Below, in pieces: positions 25,551 through 34,654 of a stretch of DNA of 64,000 bases. The stretch is from assembly GCA_030430565.1 (NCBI GenBank), contig JAUIKS010000010.1, forward strand, positions 124,001-188,000. The letters run 5' to 3'. The first letter of the stretch is position 1, and each line of letters begins with the position of its first letter. The stretch comes from Polyangia bacterium. GTDB lineage: Bacteria > Myxococcota_A > Polyangia > Nannocystales > Nannocystaceae. The position numbers were made by a program, and so were the translations under genes. The notes beneath the pieces are model-generated. The model was not told the DNA's origin, did not search any database, and saw only the letters and a program-made list of their open reading frames with translations.

Positions 25551-27029
25551 ATGCCGCTCGACCTCTCTCAGCTGTCCCCGCGCGCGCGCTCCTGGAACCA
25601 CGCGATATCGGCCTCCCCCGGCGACCTCGACCTGCGCGTCCCGGCCGCGCGCGTCGAGGGCGTGATCCCGTCGTCGCTCCGCGGCGGTCGCCTCTTGTCC
25701 AATGGGCCAGGTTGGACGCTGATCGGCGAGCGCCTCGCGCACCCCTTCGACGGCCACGGCTACGTGCGCAGCTTCGCGTTCACGCCCGACGGCGCGCTCG
25801 AGCTCAAGGCCCGCTTCGTGCGCACCGAGGTCTTCGTCGACGAGCGCCGTGCCGGTCGCCTCGTCCACCGCGGCCTCGCGACCAACATCAGCGATCGCCC
25901 CTGGCACAACCTCGGCTTCTCCGGCACGCCGCGCAACGTCGCCAACACGACCATCTACCCCTGGGCGGGGCGCCTGCTCGCCGGTTGGGAGGGCGGCGAG
26001 CCCTACGGGCTCGACCCCGTCACGCTCGAGACGACCGGGCCGCAGACCTTCGGCGGATTACTCAAGGGCCAGGTCTCCCTCGCGCACATGCACCGCGACG
26101 CCGCGCGCGGGCGCGTGATCCTCTGCAGCGTCACGCGCGGTCGCACAAGCGTGATGACCCTTCGCGAACTCGACGAGCGCGGCGAGCTGGTCCAGCAGCG
26201 CGTCGGCGCGCTGCCGCGGGCCGGCTTCGCGCACGACTTCGCGTTCTCGGACCGCTGGTACGTGCTCGGCGGCAACCCGCTCGCGTTCAAGCCGCTCGAG
26301 CTGGCCAAGGCCGCGCTCGGCCGCTCGACGCTGCTGCGCGCGCTCAAGACCGATCTCCAAGCGCCGGGGACGCTGGTGCTGATCCCGCGCGATCGCCAGG
26401 GCGAGACCCGCGTCGTGCGCCTGCCGACGCCCGCCTTCGTCGTTCACTTCGTCAACGCCTTCGAGCGCGCGCGCGAGCTGGTCGTCGACGTCTGCGTGTT
26501 TCACCGCTTCGAATTCGGCGAGGAGTTCGGCTACCGGGGCCCGCGCGAGCCCCTCGACCCCACGCTGCCGGAGCTGCGCGGCGCCCAGCGGATGTACCGC
26601 GTGACGATCCCCGAGGGCGCCGAGGAGGCGCGCTGGCGGCAGCTCGCGCCCCACGGGATCGACTTCCCGCGGGTTCACCCCGCGCACGAGGGGCGCGAGA
26701 CGCCGATGATGGTCGGCGCCTGCCGGGCCGACACGCGCTTCAGCGACCCCTTCGACAGCGTCATCCGCGTGGACCTCGAGGACCTGTCCAAAACGCCAGA
26801 ATTGTGGACCGCGCCCGAGCACGTCTTCGTCGGCGAGCCGGTCGTCGCGCCGGCGCGCGACGGCGGGCCAGACCACGTGCTCGCGCTGCTCTCGGACGGT
26901 CTGCGCGCGCGCACCACCCTGGCGATCCTGCGCGCTGACGCGATCGCTGAGGGGCCGGTCGCGCGCGTGCACCTGCCGCTCTTGCCGATCGCGTTCCACG
27001 GCGACTGGGAGCCCGCGCCCGCGTCGTGA
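25551..27029 (+). CDS. Carotenoid cleavage oxygenase (RPE65 family)
   Basis: The 492-residue protein matches the seven-bladed carotenoid oxygenase fold. Its iron-binding histidines are recognisable in LAHMHRD, FAHDFAFSD, FVVHFVNAFE and the C-terminal AFHGDW. Family members cleave carotenoids or related alkenes to aldehydes with Fe(II) and O2. The length is usual for the bacterial family and no signal peptide is seen. It is translationally close-coupled to the MarR gene. A lycopene-cyclase-like gene elsewhere in the window suggests carotenoids are made here. Confidence 0.88.
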   Translation: MPLDLSQLSPRARSWNHAISASPGDLDLRVPAARVEGVIPSSLRGGRLLSNGPGWTLIGERLAHPFDGHGYVRSFAFTPDGALELKARFVRTEVFVDERRAGRLVHRGLATNISDRPWHNLGFSGTPRNVANTTIYPWAGRLLAGWEGGEPYGLDPVTLETTGPQTFGGLLKGQVSLAHMHRDAARGRVILCSVTRGRTSVMTLRELDERGELVQQRVGALPRAGFAHDFAFSDRWYVLGGNPLAFKPLELAKAALGRSTLLRALKTDLQAPGTLVLIPRDRQGETRVVRLPTPAFVVHFVNAFERARELVVDVCVFHRFEFGEEFGYRGPREPLDPTLPELRGAQRMYRVTIPEGAEEARWRQLAPHGIDFPRVHPAHEGRETPMMVGACRADTRFSDPFDSVIRVDLEDLSKTPELWTAPEHVFVGEPVVAPARDGGPDHVLALLSDGLRARTTLAILRADAIAEGPVARVHLPLLPIAFHGDWEPAPAS

Positions 27030-27039
27030 GTCAGGCGCG

Positions 27040-28077
27040 TCAGTCGGGGACCTCGCCGGCCTTACAGACCTGAGCGATGTGGTCGATGGCCTCGAGGATG
27101 GGGGGCGTGAAGGGCTGGCAGAGATCGCCGATGACGCCGACGGGGAATTGTTGGACGAGCTCGTGATAGCCGTTCGTCTTGTCTCCCTGTCCTTCTTGGC
27201 ATCCGGGGGGGTTGCCTGGATCGGTCTGAGGATCGAGGATGGCGACGGGGACAACGGCGGTCATGTCTCCACCCTTGGCGTCGGCGAGCGAGGTGGCCCA
27301 CACGTGGGGATCCCCGTCGATGGTTGGGTACCCATGGGAGATGATGACAGGGAGGAGGAAGGCGTCGTCGCGGAGGAAGCCGGCGTTGCAGCCGTCGGGT
27401 TTGGTGAGCGCCGGGCTGACGGAGGCGAGGGCGGGGGCGAGGGCGCCCCAGGAGCCGGAGTTTAAGCCGCCCTTCCACATGCAGTGCATGATGGAGGAGG
27501 CGTCGTCGACGGCGGCGTCGACGTAGCGGCGGGGTCCGGCGATGCACTTTTCGTCGATCGCGCGCCACATGAGGCCCGCGCCTGTCTCCCACTCACAAGG
27601 CCCGAAGTTTTCGCAGGGGAAGTCAGGGTACTGGGCACAGGCGCCGTCCTCGAGGCAATCGGTGCATGTAGTCCCGAAGGCGGGGGATACGCCGGGGACG
27701 TGGAGGTAGTGGACGCTCCAGCCGGGCAGTCGCTGCTCGATGGCGGCGGGGAGTTCGTAGGCGACGTGGTAGGCCATCTGCGTGCGGGTCGGGGAAGTTT
27801 GTTCGACGGTCAGGACGATATCGAGGGCGCCGCAGTAGGGCGGTAGGTCCCAGTCGTCGGCGCCGACGTCCTTGACGGGCCCGGTGGTCATGTCCGCGGA
27901 GGCATCGCTGGAGGAAGTCGGGTCCGCGTCGGTGGAGGACGAGGTCCCTGTGGACCCTGTGCTCGTGCCGGTGCCGCTGACGCCGGTGATGCTGTCGTCG
28001 TCGCTGGTCTGCGGCTCTACGACGCGGCAGGCCAGGAGCATGCAGAGGGCGACTAGGGGTGAAGGACGCTGAGCCAT
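27040..28077 (-). CDS. Lipoprotein with VWA-like domain, tandem copy A
   Basis: The 345-residue product has a signal ending in the lipobox L-L-A-C and a Thr/Ser/Gly/Asp linker (about 28-68). A globular domain rich in paired cysteines follows (CTDCLEDGAC, CENFGPCEW, CMWKGG, CNAGF). The segment ALDIVLTVEQTSPTRTQMAYH looks like the first strand and helix of a VWA fold whose MIDAS residues have been lost. It is probably surface-exposed. It is nearly identical to the gene immediately upstream, and its start region keeps a short relic of the propeller lipoprotein gene's end. Confidence 0.75.
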   Translation of the reverse strand: MAQRPSPLVALCMLLACRVVEPQTSDDDSITGVSGTGTSTGSTGTSSSTDADPTSSSDASADMTTGPVKDVGADDWDLPPYCGALDIVLTVEQTSPTRTQMAYHVAYELPAAIEQRLPGWSVHYLHVPGVSPAFGTTCTDCLEDGACAQYPDFPCENFGPCEWETGAGLMWRAIDEKCIAGPRRYVDAAVDDASSIMHCMWKGGLNSGSWGALAPALASVSPALTKPDGCNAGFLRDDAFLLPVIISHGYPTIDGDPHVWATSLADAKGGDMTAVVPVAILDPQTDPGNPPGCQEGQGDKTNGYHELVQQFPVGVIGDLCQPFTPPILEAIDHIAQVCKAGEVPD

Positions 28078-28107
28078 GAGCTTCCCTGGTCACCGTTACG
28101 GTAGTTC
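27041..28107. repeat. Tandem duplication, unit A (offset 1,080 bp)
   Basis: This stretch aligns without gaps to the sequence exactly 1,080 bp later. I counted about 15 substitutions in ~1,067 bp (roughly 98.6% identity). The unit covers the whole lipoprotein gene plus ~30 bp upstream, which in unit B forms the 3' end of the propeller lipoprotein gene. Confidence 0.95.
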
Positions 28108-28119
28108 GTGTAGTCGGCG

Positions 28120-29157
28120 TCAGTCGGGGACCTCGCCGGCCTTACAGACCTGAGCGATGTGGTCGATGGCCTCGAGGATGGGGGGCGTGAAGGGCTGGCA
28201 GAGATCGCCGATGACGCCGACGGGGAATTGTTGGACGAGCTCGTGATAGCCGTTCGTCTTGTCTCCCTGTCCTTCTTGGCATCCGGGGGGGTTGCCTGGA
28301 TCGGTCTGAGGATCGAGGATGGCGACGGGGACAACGGCGGTCATGTCTCCACCCTTGGCGTCGGCGAGCGAGGTGGCCCACACGTGGGGATCCCCGTCGA
28401 TGGTTGGGTACCCATGGGAGATGATGACAGGGAGGAGGAAGGCGTCGTCGCGGAGGAAGCCGGCGTTGCAGCCGTCGGGTTTGGTGAGCGCCGGGCTGAC
28501 GGAGGCGAGGGCGGGGGCGAGGGCGCCCCAGGAGCCGGAGTTTAAGCCGCCCTTCCACATGCAGTGCATGATGGCGGAGGCGTCGTCAACGGCGGCGTCG
28601 ACGTAGCGCCGGGGTCCGGCGATGCACTTTTCGTCGATCGCGCGCCACATGAGGCCCGCGCCTGTCTCCCACTCACAAGGCCCGAAGTTCTCGCAGGGGA
28701 AGTCAGGGTACTGGGCACAGGCGCCGTCCTCGAGGCAATCGGTGCATGTAGTCCCGAAGGCGGGAGAGACGCCGGGGACGTGGAGGTAGTGGACGTTCCA
28801 GCCGGGCAGTCGCTGCTCGATGGCGGCGGGGAGTTCGTAGGCGACGTGGTAGGCCATCTGCGTGCGGGTCGGGGAAGATTGTTCGACGGTCAGGACGATA
28901 TCGAGGGCGCCGCAGTAGGGCGGTAGGTCCCAGTCGTCGGCGCCGACGTCCTTGACGGGCCCGGTGGTCATGTCCGCGGAGGCATCGCTCGTCGAAGTCG
29001 GGTCCGCGTCGGTGGAGGACGAGGTCCCTGTGGACCCTGTGCTCGTGCCGGTGCCGCTGACGCCGGTGATGCCGTCGTCGTCGCTGGTCTGCGGCTCTGC
29101 GACGCGGCAGGCCAGGAGCAGGCAGAGGGCGACTAGGGGTGAAGGACGCTGAGCCAT
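28120..29157 (-). CDS. Lipoprotein with VWA-like domain, tandem copy B
   Basis: This is the upstream member of the tandem pair, also 345 residues, with the same lipobox, Thr/Ser-rich linker and Cys-rich VWA-like domain. Differences from copy A are scattered single residues in the signal peptide, linker and middle domain (for example S versus A before IMHC). Its start codon lies inside the last codons of the propeller lipoprotein gene (25-bp overlap), so it is translationally linked to that gene. This is probably the ancestral arrangement. Confidence 0.78.
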   Translation of the reverse strand: MAQRPSPLVALCLLLACRVAEPQTSDDDGITGVSGTGTSTGSTGTSSSTDADPTSTSDASADMTTGPVKDVGADDWDLPPYCGALDIVLTVEQSSPTRTQMAYHVAYELPAAIEQRLPGWNVHYLHVPGVSPAFGTTCTDCLEDGACAQYPDFPCENFGPCEWETGAGLMWRAIDEKCIAGPRRYVDAAVDDASAIMHCMWKGGLNSGSWGALAPALASVSPALTKPDGCNAGFLRDDAFLLPVIISHGYPTIDGDPHVWATSLADAKGGDMTAVVPVAILDPQTDPGNPPGCQEGQGDKTNGYHELVQQFPVGVIGDLCQPFTPPILEAIDHIAQVCKAGEVPD

Positions 29158-29187
29158 GAGCTTCCCTGGTCACCGTTACCGTAGTTG
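28121..29187. repeat. Tandem duplication, unit B
   Basis: This is the second unit of the 1,080-bp tandem duplication. At its upstream edge it continues into the intact propeller lipoprotein gene, whereas unit A diverges after the same ~30 bp. That indicates this is the source copy and the breakpoint fell within the 3' end of the propeller gene. Confidence 0.95.
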
Positions 29188-30860
29188 ACCTCGTGCTGCC
29201 CGAGCAAGGCGACGTAGCCGTAGGGGAGCGCCTCGGCGGCGACGTAGCGCGTGATCGGTGACTTCAGGCCATCGACGTCCGCTTGCCACTGCTTCGAGTT
29301 CCCGGCGTAGCGGCGCCGCTGCGCGAAGCACTCGCCGAGGGTGCACCCTGCCCCCGCGACCACGTACTCACCGTGGCTCGACGCGGCGATCGCGTAGGCG
29401 ATCTCGACCGCCATCGTCTGCTCGAGCGCGTTGATCGGCACGCCAGATCCGTCGTCTACCTCGAGGTGACGCACGAGCATGCGCTGCCCGTCGTCGACAT
29501 CCCAGGAGCCAGCCGTGCGGAGGCCGTCGGGGAGCACGGCGACGTCGTGGATGTTCTCGGTCTCCGTCGGGAATTCCCGCGACCACAGCGGGGCGCCGTC
29601 GTCGGTCGCGTAGGCCCAGGCAGCACCGTACTCGCTTTGATCGTTCTCGTACGACACCTGACCGACCGCGAACACGCGCCCGTCGGCAACCGTGACCGCG
29701 CGCGCGACGTTCTTGTCTCCGCCCGCGTTCTCGGTGCGAACCCAGTAGGGGTTGAGCTGCGGCGTCATCGCCCAGGTGCGCGCGGACGCGGTGCCGACGT
29801 TGGCCAGCATCCCCGTGTTCCCGACCACGTACACGAGCTCGTCCGTGGCCGCCACGTCGCGCCACTCGACATCGTCTTGGATGTGTTGGTACAGCGGCGC
29901 GCCGTTGACGAGGCGCCGCGCGATCCATGACGAACCATCAATGTCGCGCGCGACGACCACTGGTGTCGAGCCCATAAAGGTCACCGCCACACCGAAGCGA
30001 TCTTTGGTCGGGGCGATCCAGGAGTCGTCGATCAGCGAGCCCCCCGGTCCCCGTCGCTCGGCGAGCAGCGTGGTCACGCCGTCTTCAACGCGAAACCCGA
30101 CGACGAAGAACTCACCGTTTGGGCCTACAGCCACGTCCTCCCAAAAAATGTGCTCGCCCGGGTGCGGCTCGTTCGGCGCGTAGAACAGGCTCGAGCCGCT
30201 CTCTGGCAGCTCGACCGTCCACGCGATCGCGCCGCTCGAGGTTGACTGACCGGCGCTATCAACCGCGACCGCGCGGAACTCAAAGTCGCCCGCGTCGTCT
30301 TGGTGATCGATCTCTAGCGTGTGCGTGTAGTGTCCGTAGTGATCGTCGGTGACCGTCGCCGCGAGCGTGTCGTTGACGAAGAAGTCGACGCGAACGATCG
30401 CGTTGTCGTCGAGCGCGAACACTGAGAGCGTGACCGGGCCCGCGGCGGTGATCGGATCCGGCGCGTTTGAGCCCTGCACCTCTGGTTGAAAAACCTCGGG
30501 CGGGGCGTCGTCGTCGGCGTCGCCGGCGTCGGTCGTGGGCTCTCCAGCGCTCGTCCCCGCGCTCGTCCCCGCGCTCGGGAGCGCGTCGCTCGACCCGTCA
30601 GCGCCTGTCCCGTGGGTCGACGTGTAGAAGCCGGGCGGTCGATCTTCGTCTTCGCCGGCGTCAGCGTCGTCCATCGTGACGACGCCACCGGTCTCGCCGC
30701 TCGCCATCTCGTTGTGCTGTTTGGCGTCGGCGAAGGTCTCGCCGCAGCCGGCCGTGAGCGTCGCGGCCAGGAGCAGCGGGGCGAGCGAAGTTGAGGAGGA
30801 AGAGGACAAGGACACGCCACAGGCCTCGTGCGCGATTCTGAGCTTTTTTTGGTGTACCAC
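29133..30860 (-). CDS. Lipoprotein with Ig-like domain and beta-propeller-like repeats
   Basis: The 575-residue product has an N-terminal signal with lipobox L-T-A-G-C, then an acidic/Thr/Ser linker with SAGT repeats. An Ig-like domain occupies about residues 135-220 (VTLSVFALDDNAIVRVDFFVND). Repeating blades follow that resemble outer-membrane quinoprotein-type propellers (EWRDVAATDELVYVVGNTG, ENIHDVAVLPDGLRTAGSW). This organisation is common in myxobacterial surface lipoproteins. The start is GTG; another GTG 15 codons later is possible. It overlaps the first duplicated lipoprotein gene. Confidence 0.8.
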   Translation of the reverse strand: MVHQKKLRIAHEACGVSLSSSSSTSLAPLLLAATLTAGCGETFADAKQHNEMASGETGGVVTMDDADAGEDEDRPPGFYTSTHGTGADGSSDALPSAGTSAGTSAGEPTTDAGDADDDAPPEVFQPEVQGSNAPDPITAAGPVTLSVFALDDNAIVRVDFFVNDTLAATVTDDHYGHYTHTLEIDHQDDAGDFEFRAVAVDSAGQSTSSGAIAWTVELPESGSSLFYAPNEPHPGEHIFWEDVAVGPNGEFFVVGFRVEDGVTTLLAERRGPGGSLIDDSWIAPTKDRFGVAVTFMGSTPVVVARDIDGSSWIARRLVNGAPLYQHIQDDVEWRDVAATDELVYVVGNTGMLANVGTASARTWAMTPQLNPYWVRTENAGGDKNVARAVTVADGRVFAVGQVSYENDQSEYGAAWAYATDDGAPLWSREFPTETENIHDVAVLPDGLRTAGSWDVDDGQRMLVRHLEVDDGSGVPINALEQTMAVEIAYAIAASSHGEYVVAGAGCTLGECFAQRRRYAGNSKQWQADVDGLKSPITRYVAAEALPYGYVALLGQHEVNYGNGDQGSSWLSVLHP

Positions 30861-31257
30861 GATTTTGCCGTTCTCAGCGCGAGTCGGCCGAGCCGCGGCT
30901 GCGTTGCGACGGCGCGGCCGGAGGCCTGCTTCTGCAGAGTGGTGTGACCGCGGCGCGGCGAGCTAGCGAGGAGTCCTTAAGGCCATGTCGGGAGAACGCC
31001 CGCCGCAGCTCGTCCGCCCGGAGCGCGTCAGGCGCCGAACCTCGCGGGGCGTCTTGTGGGGTCGTGGACGAAGGCGCAGGCGCGCTCGCGCGGCTCGATC
31101 GGATCACCCCGCGAGGCGGCGCCAAATCACCGTGTCAGGTTTCTCGGTGATGAATGTTAAATAGGTCTCGCTTGACGGTGTTTTGCCGTTCGGCCACAGT
31201 TTGGCAGGCAAATTTCCGAGGTTTAATGCCCCGGGAAAAACCGGAGAATAAACAGCG
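30861..31257. other. Divergent intergenic region, 397 bp
   Basis: The region lies between the propeller lipoprotein (- strand) and the MoeB-like gene (+ strand). The ~120 bp before the MoeB-like gene are relatively AT-rich and hold a TTGACG hexamer (31172-31177) and a TTAAAT hexamer (31157-31162). These are promoter-like but not correctly spaced relative to each other. I see no gene or RNA in it. Confidence 0.5.
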
Positions 31258-32424
<1,167 letters not shown>

Positions 32425-32464
32425 GCGCGCGCGCTCGCTGACTCCGCGCCCGGGGCTCTTCATC

Positions 32465-32893
32465 TCAGTGGAGGGTCGCCGGGCGCGGCTCGTTCGCGTG
32501 GTCGGCTTGTTCGGGCGCGTCGTCGTGCTCCCGGCGCACAGCCTGGTTCAGGAGCTCACAGCACCGCCGCGCGAGCGCGCCCGGCTCGGGGCGCGTGACC
32601 GACGGCAGCGCGTGGGCGATGTCATAGTGCTGGCGCGCTTTCGTCAGGACGATGACGGGCAGCTCCGGGAGCCGCGCGCGGATGCGTCGGATGAGCTCCA
32701 TCGACGCGCTGCCAGCCATCCGGCTGTCGGCGATCAGCAGATCCGCCATGCGCTCCTCGGCCCAGGCGAGGGCGTCGGCCGCGTCGGTCACCAGCGCGGT
32801 GAAGCCGGCCGGCGCGAGCTGGTCGAGAACTTGGTTTGCGAGCGGTCGGGCTCCGACGACGACGATGAAGGGGGATCGTGGATACATGGGCAT
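32465..32893 (-). CDS. Degenerate response-regulator receiver-like protein
   Basis: The 142-residue product has a receiver-like pattern: strand FIVVVGARP, DLLIADSRMAGSASMELIRRIR with D56 in the phospho-acceptor position, and LPVIVLTKA. The acidic pair normally following the first strand is absent, and the conserved K-P late in the domain is replaced by R-P. It may be a pseudo-receiver that signals without phosphorylation. No output domain is present. The start codon is one of two ATGs two codons apart. It converges on the MoeB-like gene. Confidence 0.6.
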   Translation of the reverse strand: MPMYPRSPFIVVVGARPLANQVLDQLAPAGFTALVTDAADALAWAEERMADLLIADSRMAGSASMELIRRIRARLPELPVIVLTKARQHYDIAHALPSVTRPEPGALARRCCELLNQAVRREHDDAPEQADHANEPRPATLH

Positions 32894-33193
32894 GGGACGT
32901 CGGAGCCTTCGTCGCTCCAAATGATCATGCCGGCGCCGTGATCAGCTCGGACAGCGCGGGCGGATCTTTTTCACGCGGGACTGAGCCGAGGTCGCGCGAG
33001 CGCGTCAACGGGGTAAAAGTGCGCGGTTTTCGTGCTCACCGGTCGCGTGGCCGGTCGATGCCTCGCGTCGAATTATGCCGCGTGCGGGCCTACACCCGCG
33101 GTTTTTCCCACGCTGGGGTTCGCGGGGCGGCTGTATTACATTCTGCTGCCCTGTGTCCTCCATAGCCTTGAGCTGAGCACCTTGAGCGCGTCC
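32894..33193. other. Divergent intergenic region, 300 bp
   Basis: This lies between the receiver-like gene and the GT-C membrane protein. The frame of the latter is open further upstream but reads as low-information sequence. A tattacatt segment near 33133 is a possible -10 element. Nothing else is recognised. Confidence 0.35.
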
Positions 33194-34654
33194 GTGAGTC
33201 TTGAGCCGTCCCCGAGTCTGTCGTCCGCCCCCGCCTGGCGTGAGCGCCTGGTCTCGTGGTTGTGGCGCAACCGGTGGTTGATCGCGATCGTGCTCGCGAC
33301 CTTCGCGGTCCGGCTGCACTGGAACCTCGCGGTTCACCCGCTCGGGCACTACATCGTCTCGGACATGCGCGGCTACGACATCCGCGCCGGCCAGCTGCTC
33401 GAGGACCCGTGGAAGGCGATCGAGTACCACGGCTTCTTTCCGTACGGCACGCACTACCTGGTCGCCGCGATCAAGTGGTTGTTCGGGCGCTGGAACTACG
33501 AGGCCGCCAGCGTCGTCTACGCGCTGCTCGGCACTACCGTCGTCGGCCTCGCGTACACCCTGGCCGATCGCGTCTCGCGGCGCCCGTGGGTCGCCCCGGC
33601 GCTCGGCCTGATCCTGATCTTCTACTACCCGCTGATCTCGCTGGGTGGCTACATGCTGAGCGAGACGCCGTTCTCGCTGTGCCTGCTCGCGTCCACCAAC
33701 TTCCTCGTGCGCCTGGCCCACGAGGGGCGCTCGCGCGACGCCTGGCTCGCGGGCCTGTTCGTCGCGCTCGGCGTCGCGATCCGCCCGCAGATCATGATCT
33801 CGGCCGCGGTCTTCGGCCTGCTCTGGCTCGTGTACCGCCGGGGGCCTCTGCGCCGGATCACCTGGCGGCATCTCGTCTACCTCGGCCTCCCGGTCACGCT
33901 GATCCTCGGCTACTCATCCTACCGGCTGAAATTCCACACCCAGCGGCGCGGGCTCGTCAGCGAGAACGGACAATTCAACATGACCTTTGGGCGCTGTCAC
34001 GCGCGCAAGATCATGTCGACGCCCAACGAGGAGTATCGCTCGCGGATCATGTTCGGCCCGCCGCCGCTGATCCAGCTCGAGCACCGCGCGAAGCGGCAGC
34101 CACGCTCGTGGATCCAGCTCGATCCCTCGATCGGCGCCGAGCTGATCTTCCCCGGCTACATCTCCGACAAAGAGGTGCTGGGCGGCTACATCCGCGAGTG
34201 CATGGAGAAAGAGGGCGCCCGCGGGCAGCTCAAGTACAGCGTGATCAACACCATGCTGCTCGTCGGTTACAACACCATGTGGCCGGACTCGGGGCAGCGG
34301 TACTGGCGGTCGAGCGCCAAGCTCTGGGGGCAGCGGCACCTCTACTACATCACGCCCGCGTGCCTGCTCGCGCTGCTGTTCGCGTTTCGCCGCAAAGAGG
34401 CCGCGCACCAGGGGCTCGTCGCGATTCATCTCTGGGCGTTGATCTTGCTCGCGGCGGTGTACTTCGGCGGCACGCGCTTTCGCTGCCCCTACGACCCCTT
34501 CGTCATCCTGCTCGCGCTCGAGGGCTACGCGCTCGTGTTTGACGGCGGGCGCTGGGTCCTCGAGCGGGTCACGGGGCGCGAGCTCGCGCTCCCGTGGACG
34601 CGCGCCGAGGCTGCCGCGGCGCCGCCCGAAGGCGCCGAGGCGGGGCCGAAGTGA
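33194..34654 (+). CDS. GT-C-type (GT39/ArnT-like) membrane glycosyltransferase, putative
   Basis: The ~486-residue protein has about ten membrane helices. Near its N-terminus is an extracytoplasmic loop with SDMRGYDIRAGQLL, placed like the catalytic Asp loop of GT-C polyprenyl-phosphate-sugar transferases. The rest (YPLISLGGYMLSETPFSLCL, AIRPQIMISAAVFGLLW) matches GT39-type topology. It would transfer a sugar from a lipid carrier on the periplasmic side; the acceptor is unknown. GTG at the MSLEPSPS position is my best start. Its stop overlaps the next start (GTGA). Confidence 0.65.
   Translation: MSLEPSPSLSSAPAWRERLVSWLWRNRWLIAIVLATFAVRLHWNLAVHPLGHYIVSDMRGYDIRAGQLLEDPWKAIEYHGFFPYGTHYLVAAIKWLFGRWNYEAASVVYALLGTTVVGLAYTLADRVSRRPWVAPALGLILIFYYPLISLGGYMLSETPFSLCLLASTNFLVRLAHEGRSRDAWLAGLFVALGVAIRPQIMISAAVFGLLWLVYRRGPLRRITWRHLVYLGLPVTLILGYSSYRLKFHTQRRGLVSENGQFNMTFGRCHARKIMSTPNEEYRSRIMFGPPPLIQLEHRAKRQPRSWIQLDPSIGAELIFPGYISDKEVLGGYIRECMEKEGARGQLKYSVINTMLLVGYNTMWPDSGQRYWRSSAKLWGQRHLYYITPACLLALLFAFRRKEAAHQGLVAIHLWALILLAAVYFGGTRFRCPYDPFVILLALEGYALVFDGGRWVLERVTGRELALPWTRAEAAAAPPEGAEAGPK

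Noticed and set aside
27041..29187. Tandem duplication as a pure assembly artefact
   Set aside because: The two units differ at about 15 positions and have different outer junctions, which argues for a real duplication, though read evidence is not available.
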